From assembly GCF_013155375.1 (NCBI RefSeq), contig NZ_JABJQY010000005.1:1-64000 (forward strand): 64,000 nucleotides of DNA. Reading direction: 5' to 3'. Source of the DNA: Nocardioides sp. zg-1308. Lineage in GTDB: Bacteria > Actinomycetota > Actinomycetes > Propionibacteriales > Nocardioidaceae. This document shows positions 59,614 to 64,000 of this stretch, one piece after another (position 1 is the stretch's first letter; each line of letters opens with the position of its first letter). The translations under genes were made by a program, and so were the position numbers. The notes under the pieces are model-generated. The model searched no databases. It was not told where the DNA came from and was given only the letters and a program-made list of their open reading frames with translations.

Positions 59614-61380
59614 TCAGTGGTCGCGCAGCGGTACGTCGTCGGTGTTGCGCAGCTGGTGGTCGTCGAACTGGTGGCCGTCAGCGGGGTGGTCGAGGCCGGC
59701 CTGGAGCTCCGCCTCGTGCTCCGCGTGGTGGTGCGCCGCCTCGAGCTCCGCGCGGGTGGGCTTCTGCACGTTGTGGCTGTACATCCACGACGACAGGCTC
59801 GCCCGGACCCGCTCGGACCGCGAGTTGGGTGCGGGCACGCCGGCCGCGTCCGTCTCGCCGTCGACCGCGAACACCTCGTCGCGGTCACGCGCGGTGAGCG
59901 CGTAGGCCGCCTTCTCGTTGATCGGGAGGTGCCGCTCGGCGTACTGGCCGTCGGGGGAGCGGGTGATGATGCCGGTCTCGTAGCCGTGGAGCAGCTTCTC
60001 GTTGTCGTGGCGCTGGAGCGAGATGCACCAGCGGCGCGTGATCAGGAACGCGATCACCGGACCCACGAAGATCGCGACCCGCATGAAGTAGGTGATCTGG
60101 TTGATGCTCAGGTCGAGCCTGATCGCGATGATGTCGTTGCCACCGGCCGCCCAGGCGAGCCCGTAGAACGTCATCAGGGCCACCATGACCGCGGTGCGGG
60201 TCGGCGCGTTGCGCGGGCGCTGGAGCAGGTGGTGCTCGCGCTTGTCGCCGGTGATCCAGCCCTCCAGGAAGGGCAGGAGCATGAGGACCACGAGCATGAG
60301 CGGCGGCACGATGAGGATGGGCAGCATCACGTTCCACGAGATGGTGTAGCCGAAGATCACCGACTCCCAGTTGCTCGGGATGATCCGCAGGAGGCCGTCG
60401 GGCCAGCCCATGTACCAGTCGGGCTGGGACCCGGCCGTCACCTTGGTCGGGTCGTAGGGGCCGAACTTCCACACCGGGTTGATCGACAGCAGACCGCCCA
60501 TGATGGCGATGACGCCGAACACCATGAAGAAGTAGCCACCGGCCTTGGCGGCGTAGACGGGGAGCATCGGGAAGCCGACGACGTTCTGCTCGGTGCGGCC
60601 GGGCCCGGGCCACTGCGTGTGCTTGTGGTAGACGAGCAGGAGCATGTGGGCGGCGATCAGCGCGAGCAGGATGCCCGGGATGAGCAGCACGTGGATGATG
60701 TAGAGGCGCGGGATGATCGCCTCGCCGGGGAACTCGCCGCCGAAGAGCAGGAACGACATGTAGGAGCCCACGACCGGGGTGGCCTTGAGGAACCCGTCCG
60801 CGGCGCGGACGCCGGTGCCCGAGAGCAGGTCGTCGGGAAGCGAGTAGCCGGTGAAGCCCTCAAGGGTGCCGAGGAGGAGCAGCACGCAGCCGATGACCCA
60901 GTTGAGCTCGCGCGGCTTGCGGTATGCGCCTGTGAAGGCGACGCGCAGCAGGTGGACCAGCATCGAGGCGATGAAGATGGACGCCGCCCAGTGGTGCATC
61001 TGCCGCATCAGCAGGCCACCGCGCACGTCGAACGAGATGTGCAGCGTGGAGGCCATCGACTCGGACATGCCGACGCCGCGGAGCTGGTCGTAGGAGCCCT
61101 CGTAGGTGACGTGGCCCATGGAGGGGTTGAACCACAGGGTGAGGAACACGCCGGTGAGGAGCAGCACGACGAAGCTCCACAGCGCGATCTCACCGAGCAT
61201 GAAGGACCAGTGGTCCGGGAAGACCTTGCGCAGGTTCTTCTTCATCACCGTGCCCAGGCCCAGGCGCTCGTCGGCCCAGGTGGCGAGGGAGCCCGCAGGG
61301 CCCGGCTTGGTGGCGGTCGCGGCATCCGTGCGGTTGCTCGTCGCGACCTTGCTGGTGTCCAGCCTCGCGTCGGTGCTCAC
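59614..61380 (-). CDS. qcrB: Cytochrome bc1 complex subunit b
   Basis: 588 residues. The N-terminal cytochrome b core has heme ligands in MRQMHHWAA and the second pair in MLLLVYHKH; the quinol-site PDWY and GYTISWN segments follow. About 140 C-terminal residues form a charged cytoplasmic extension typical of actinobacteria. It oxidises menaquinol in the bcc-aa3 supercomplex. The GTG start overlaps the qcrA stop (GTGA). Confidence 0.95.
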   Translation of the reverse strand: MSTDARLDTSKVATSNRTDAATATKPGPAGSLATWADERLGLGTVMKKNLRKVFPDHWSFMLGEIALWSFVVLLLTGVFLTLWFNPSMGHVTYEGSYDQLRGVGMSESMASTLHISFDVRGGLLMRQMHHWAASIFIASMLVHLLRVAFTGAYRKPRELNWVIGCVLLLLGTLEGFTGYSLPDDLLSGTGVRAADGFLKATPVVGSYMSFLLFGGEFPGEAIIPRLYIIHVLLIPGILLALIAAHMLLLVYHKHTQWPGPGRTEQNVVGFPMLPVYAAKAGGYFFMVFGVIAIMGGLLSINPVWKFGPYDPTKVTAGSQPDWYMGWPDGLLRIIPSNWESVIFGYTISWNVMLPILIVPPLMLVVLMLLPFLEGWITGDKREHHLLQRPRNAPTRTAVMVALMTFYGLAWAAGGNDIIAIRLDLSINQITYFMRVAIFVGPVIAFLITRRWCISLQRHDNEKLLHGYETGIITRSPDGQYAERHLPINEKAAYALTARDRDEVFAVDGETDAAGVPAPNSRSERVRASLSSWMYSHNVQKPTRAELEAAHHHAEHEAELQAGLDHPADGHQFDDHQLRNTDDVPLRDH

Positions 61381-62516
61381 TTGTGCTTCTCACGCTCCCA
61401 GTAGCTAGCCCCGATGGGCTCGTTGAAGTCGCTCTGAGCGACCAGGTACCCCTCATCGTCCACTGCCAGTGGCAGCTGGGGAAGGGGGCGGGCAGCCGGA
61501 CCGAAGACGACCTTGGCGCCATCGGCGAGGTCGAAGGTCGACTGGTGGCACGGGCAGAGCACGTGGTGCGTGGTGCGCTCGTAGAGGGAGATCGGGCAGC
61601 CCACGTGGGTGCAGATCTTGGAGTAGCAGATGATCCCGTCGACGGTCCACTTGTCCGGGCGGGTGGCCGGGGTGAGGTCGTCGGGGTTCATCCGGACGAT
61701 GATGATGGCGCCCTTGGCCTTCTCGGCCTGCTCCTCGGCGCCCTCGAGCTCGGGGTAGCCGTTCTCCTCGGTGGGGAACATGGCCTCCGGGGCGGCGTTG
61801 ATCAGGTCGCCCATCTCGATCTCGCTGGCGAGGATCGGGGTGCCGACGACGTCGCGCACCAGGCGCATGCCCGGCTCCCAGATGGTGTGGGCCAGCTTGC
61901 TCGTGTCGAGCGCGTCGCCGGGCGCGAGGTCGCGCAGGAGGACGACGGCCGGCAGGCCCAGGACGCCGACGGCGCCGATCATGGTGTTGCGGACCAGCGG
62001 GCGGCGGCCGATGCCGGACTCCTCGATGCCGTCCTGGAGGGCCTTGACGGTGGCCTCGCGGTCCTCGACCGGCGAGGCGGCCGGGTGGCGCATCTCGACC
62101 ATCTCGGCGTCGGCCATCAGCTTGCGGGCCAGGTGGATGATGCCGATGCCGATGAGCAGCAGCGAGGTGCCCAGGGTCAGGCCGAGGGCGATGGTGGAGG
62201 CACCCATGCCGGCGAAGGTGGTCCAGTTGTCGCCGATGTCGAGGGTGAAGTAGGCGACGACGAACAGCACCGCGCTGAGCATCGCGGCGATGAACATCGC
62301 GGCGATCTGGCGCTCGGCACGCTTCTCGAGGCGGGGGTCGACGTCGGTCGGGCGCCAGGTGTGCGCGGGCAGCCCGGGGTCGGGGATCGGGTCGGCCTCG
62401 CGGTGCGCGGGGACGTGCGACTCGTGGGGCTCGACCGAGGACGCGTGCGAGTCGTCGGCGTAGGGCTCGGGGGTGCCGTCGGGCCCGTTGACCTGCCGGC
62501 TGTCGTCGTTGCTCAC
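61377..62516 (-). CDS. qcrA: Rieske iron-sulfur subunit
   Basis: 379 residues. A long acidic N-terminus is followed by three TM segments (about 70-90, 102-127 and 175-195; actinobacterial form) and a C-terminal Rieske domain with CTHVGC and CPCHQS binding the 2Fe-2S cluster. The GTG at 62516 overlaps the qcrC stop (GTGA), which decides the start against a longer reading from 62603. Confidence 0.94.
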   Translation of the reverse strand: MSNDDSRQVNGPDGTPEPYADDSHASSVEPHESHVPAHREADPIPDPGLPAHTWRPTDVDPRLEKRAERQIAAMFIAAMLSAVLFVVAYFTLDIGDNWTTFAGMGASTIALGLTLGTSLLLIGIGIIHLARKLMADAEMVEMRHPAASPVEDREATVKALQDGIEESGIGRRPLVRNTMIGAVGVLGLPAVVLLRDLAPGDALDTSKLAHTIWEPGMRLVRDVVGTPILASEIEMGDLINAAPEAMFPTEENGYPELEGAEEQAEKAKGAIIIVRMNPDDLTPATRPDKWTVDGIICYSKICTHVGCPISLYERTTHHVLCPCHQSTFDLADGAKVVFGPAARPLPQLPLAVDDEGYLVAQSDFNEPIGASYWEREKHK

Positions 62517-63385
62517 GCTTCCACCTTGTTCTTCTTGCTCCGGGTCGTGTGCGAGGCGATCCACACGGCGCCGCCCACGAGCCCACCGATGCCGACGAGC
62601 CACCCGAACAGGCCCTCCGAGACCGGACCCAGGCCGCCGAGGGTGAAGCCGGCGTACTCGGGGGTCTCCTGCAGGCTGTCGAGGTAGGCGATCACGTCGC
62701 GCTTCTCCTCGGGGGACAGGTTGCCGTTGCTGAAGTTGGGCATCTGCTGGGGTCCGGTCAGCAGGGCCTCGAAGATGTACTTGCCCTCCACGCCGTGGAG
62801 GCTGGGGGCGTAGCCGCCGCGCGGCATGGCGCCGCCGGCGCCGTTGAAGTTGTGGCAGGCGGTGCAGTTGGTCAGGAAGATCTGGCCACCGCGCGAGATC
62901 GCCTCCTCGCGCTCCTCCTCCGAGAGACCCTCGAGGGTGTAGTCGGACTCGTTGGGGACCGCGGGGCCGGGGCCGAGCGAGGCGACGTAGGCCGCGAGCG
63001 CGTCGATCTCGTCCTGGCTGAACACGACCGGCTTGTCCTGGGCCTGCTGGCCGGGCTGTGCCATGGGCATGCGGCCGGTGCCGACCTGGAAGTCGACGGC
63101 GGCGGCGCCGACGCCGACGAGCGACGGGCCGACCTGGTAGCCCTCGCGCACGGTGGGGATGCCCTCACCGTTCTTGCCGTGGCAGAACGCACAGCTGGCG
63201 AGGAAGAGCTTCTTGCCCTCGGCGACCTGGTCGGTCTGGCTGGCCTGGCTGTCGGCCTGCGCGGGGGCGAGGGCGGTGTAGAGCGAGCCGCTGACGAGCA
63301 GCCCGAGGAGCAGCACGACGATCCCCGCAAGCGGTCCGCGGCGGTGCCGGGAGAGGCGCCCAGCGGTTCGGTTGAGCAAACGCAC
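62513..63385 (-). CDS. qcrC: Diheme cytochrome c subunit
   Basis: 290 residues. An N-terminal signal anchor (about 20-40), two c-type heme motifs, CAFCH at 65-69 and CTACH at 174-178, and a C-terminal TM segment (about 258-278). It carries electrons from the Rieske centre to CuA, replacing a soluble cytochrome c. The start is GTG. Confidence 0.95.
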   Translation of the reverse strand: MRLLNRTAGRLSRHRRGPLAGIVVLLLGLLVSGSLYTALAPAQADSQASQTDQVAEGKKLFLASCAFCHGKNGEGIPTVREGYQVGPSLVGVGAAAVDFQVGTGRMPMAQPGQQAQDKPVVFSQDEIDALAAYVASLGPGPAVPNESDYTLEGLSEEEREEAISRGGQIFLTNCTACHNFNGAGGAMPRGGYAPSLHGVEGKYIFEALLTGPQQMPNFSNGNLSPEEKRDVIAYLDSLQETPEYAGFTLGGLGPVSEGLFGWLVGIGGLVGGAVWIASHTTRSKKNKVEA

Positions 63386-63415
63386 GATGAGTCCTTGCCG
63401 GTTGCGGTTCGGTGC

Positions 63416-64000
63416 TTACTTGATGACGTAGATCGTGAAGAAGAGCCCGATCCAGACCACGTCGACGAAGTGCCAGTAATAGGAAACCACGATGGCGGTG
63501 ACGGCCTGCTCGTGGGTGAAGCGTCGCGCGAGGTAGGTGCGGCCCAGGACGAACAGGAACGCGATGAGTCCGCCGGTCACGTGGATGCCGTGGAACCCGG
63601 TGGTCAGGTAGAACATCGAGCCGTAGGCCGAGCTCGGGATGGTGACGCCCTCGTGGATCAGCTCGGCGTACTCGAGCGCCTGGCCGCCGATGAAGATGGC
63701 GCCCATGACGTAGGTGAGGATGAACCACTCGCGCAGCCCCCACCGGGTGAAGTTGAGCAGCGAGCCGGTGCGGCCGACCTGGCCGCGCTCGGCGGCGAAG
63801 ACGCCCCACTGGCAGGCGAAGGACGACGCCACGAGGATCGCGGTGTTGGCGGTGGAGAACGGGACGTTGAGCTTCTCCGTCTCCTGCGCCCACAGCTCCG
63901 GGCTGACCGCGCGGATGGTGAAGTAGGCCGCGAACAGCGCCGCGAAGAACATCAGCTCGCTGGCGAGCCAGATGATCGTGCCCACGCTGACCATGCTGGG
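63416..64000 (-). CDS. ctaE: Cytochrome aa3 oxidase subunit III (5' end outside the window)
   Basis: At least 194 residues with five TM segments. WLASELMFFAALFAAYF and the ELIHEG, GFHGIHV and YYWHFVDVVWI segments are subunit III hallmarks. The frame is open to the window edge; the residues before Met at 63994 read Pro-Ser, as in family members with a longer N-terminus, so the true start lies beyond 64000. It leads the ctaE-qcrC-qcrA-qcrB unit. Confidence 0.92.
   Translation of the reverse strand, partial: PSMVSVGTIIWLASELMFFAALFAAYFTIRAVSPELWAQETEKLNVPFSTANTAILVASSFACQWGVFAAERGQVGRTGSLLNFTRWGLREWFILTYVMGAIFIGGQALEYAELIHEGVTIPSSAYGSMFYLTTGFHGIHVTGGLIAFLFVLGRTYLARRFTHEQAVTAIVVSYYWHFVDVVWIGLFFTIYVIK

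Overview
The window is high-GC DNA (roughly 70% or more by eye) from an actinobacterium. Gene content, gene order and protein sequences point to the Nocardioidaceae, most likely Nocardioides or a close relative; the genus is an inference. Many genes start with GTG, many are coupled by 4-nt ATGA/GTGA overlaps, and at least ten genes carry a TANNNT hexamer only 6-8 nt before the start codon, as expected for leaderless transcripts. I see no tRNA, rRNA, CRISPR array, insertion sequence or prophage.

Layout. 1-11.3 kb is the conserved translation block: proS, a HAD hydrolase, an inward-facing DUF4439/lipoprotein pair, then rimP-nusA-ylxR-infB-rbfA-truB-ribF and a coupled membrane protein of unknown function. 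12.4-22.3 kb is a sugar phosphotransferase locus: fruR-fruK-fruA-ptsH on the minus strand and, divergently, ptsI, a 578-residue zinc dehydrogenase and mtlA. Together these encode fructose and mannitol uptake with the general EI and HPr proteins. The dehydrogenase sits where a mannitol-1-phosphate dehydrogenase would be expected. 22.4-30.5 kb holds a PadR/HAAS pair, a NarL-type two-component system divergent from an MMPL transporter (with a perfect 16-bp palindrome between them), a molybdopterin oxidoreductase and a small membrane protein.

30.6-36.2 kb is rpsO, pnp (with a long structured leader), an M16 peptidase, a methyltransferase and dapB. 36.2-38.9 kb carries an AzlCD-type exporter, a GNAT protein and a DUF3043 protein. 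39.0-42.7 kb is an envelope-stress operon, pspA-pspAA-htpX-pspAB, with a translationally coupled GAF histidine kinase. 42.7-48.9 kb holds a winged-helix AlkZ-like protein, nadA, a GlgC-like nucleotidyltransferase, GNAT and SRPBCC proteins and a glycerate kinase.

48.9-50.3 kb is the most unusual part. One gene encoding an AbiEi-like plus DUF559/Vsr-like nuclease protein is bracketed by two pairs of palindromic repeat units, each exactly 53 bp. The upstream pair and the downstream pair point in opposite directions. The same unit is cut by the left edge of the window next to proS, so this is a dispersed family. The arrangement resembles a REP/RAYT locus but with a different enzyme, and is my main candidate for an undescribed system.

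50.4-64 kb is a respiratory region: erpA (Fe-S carrier), an adenosine kinase, a TusA/cysteine desulfurase pair, ctaC-ctaD-ctaF (aa3 oxidase), an L,D-transpeptidase, rtcB, and qcrB-qcrA-qcrC-ctaE on the minus strand. The last gene runs off the window. These encode the actinobacterial cytochrome bcc-aa3 supercomplex.
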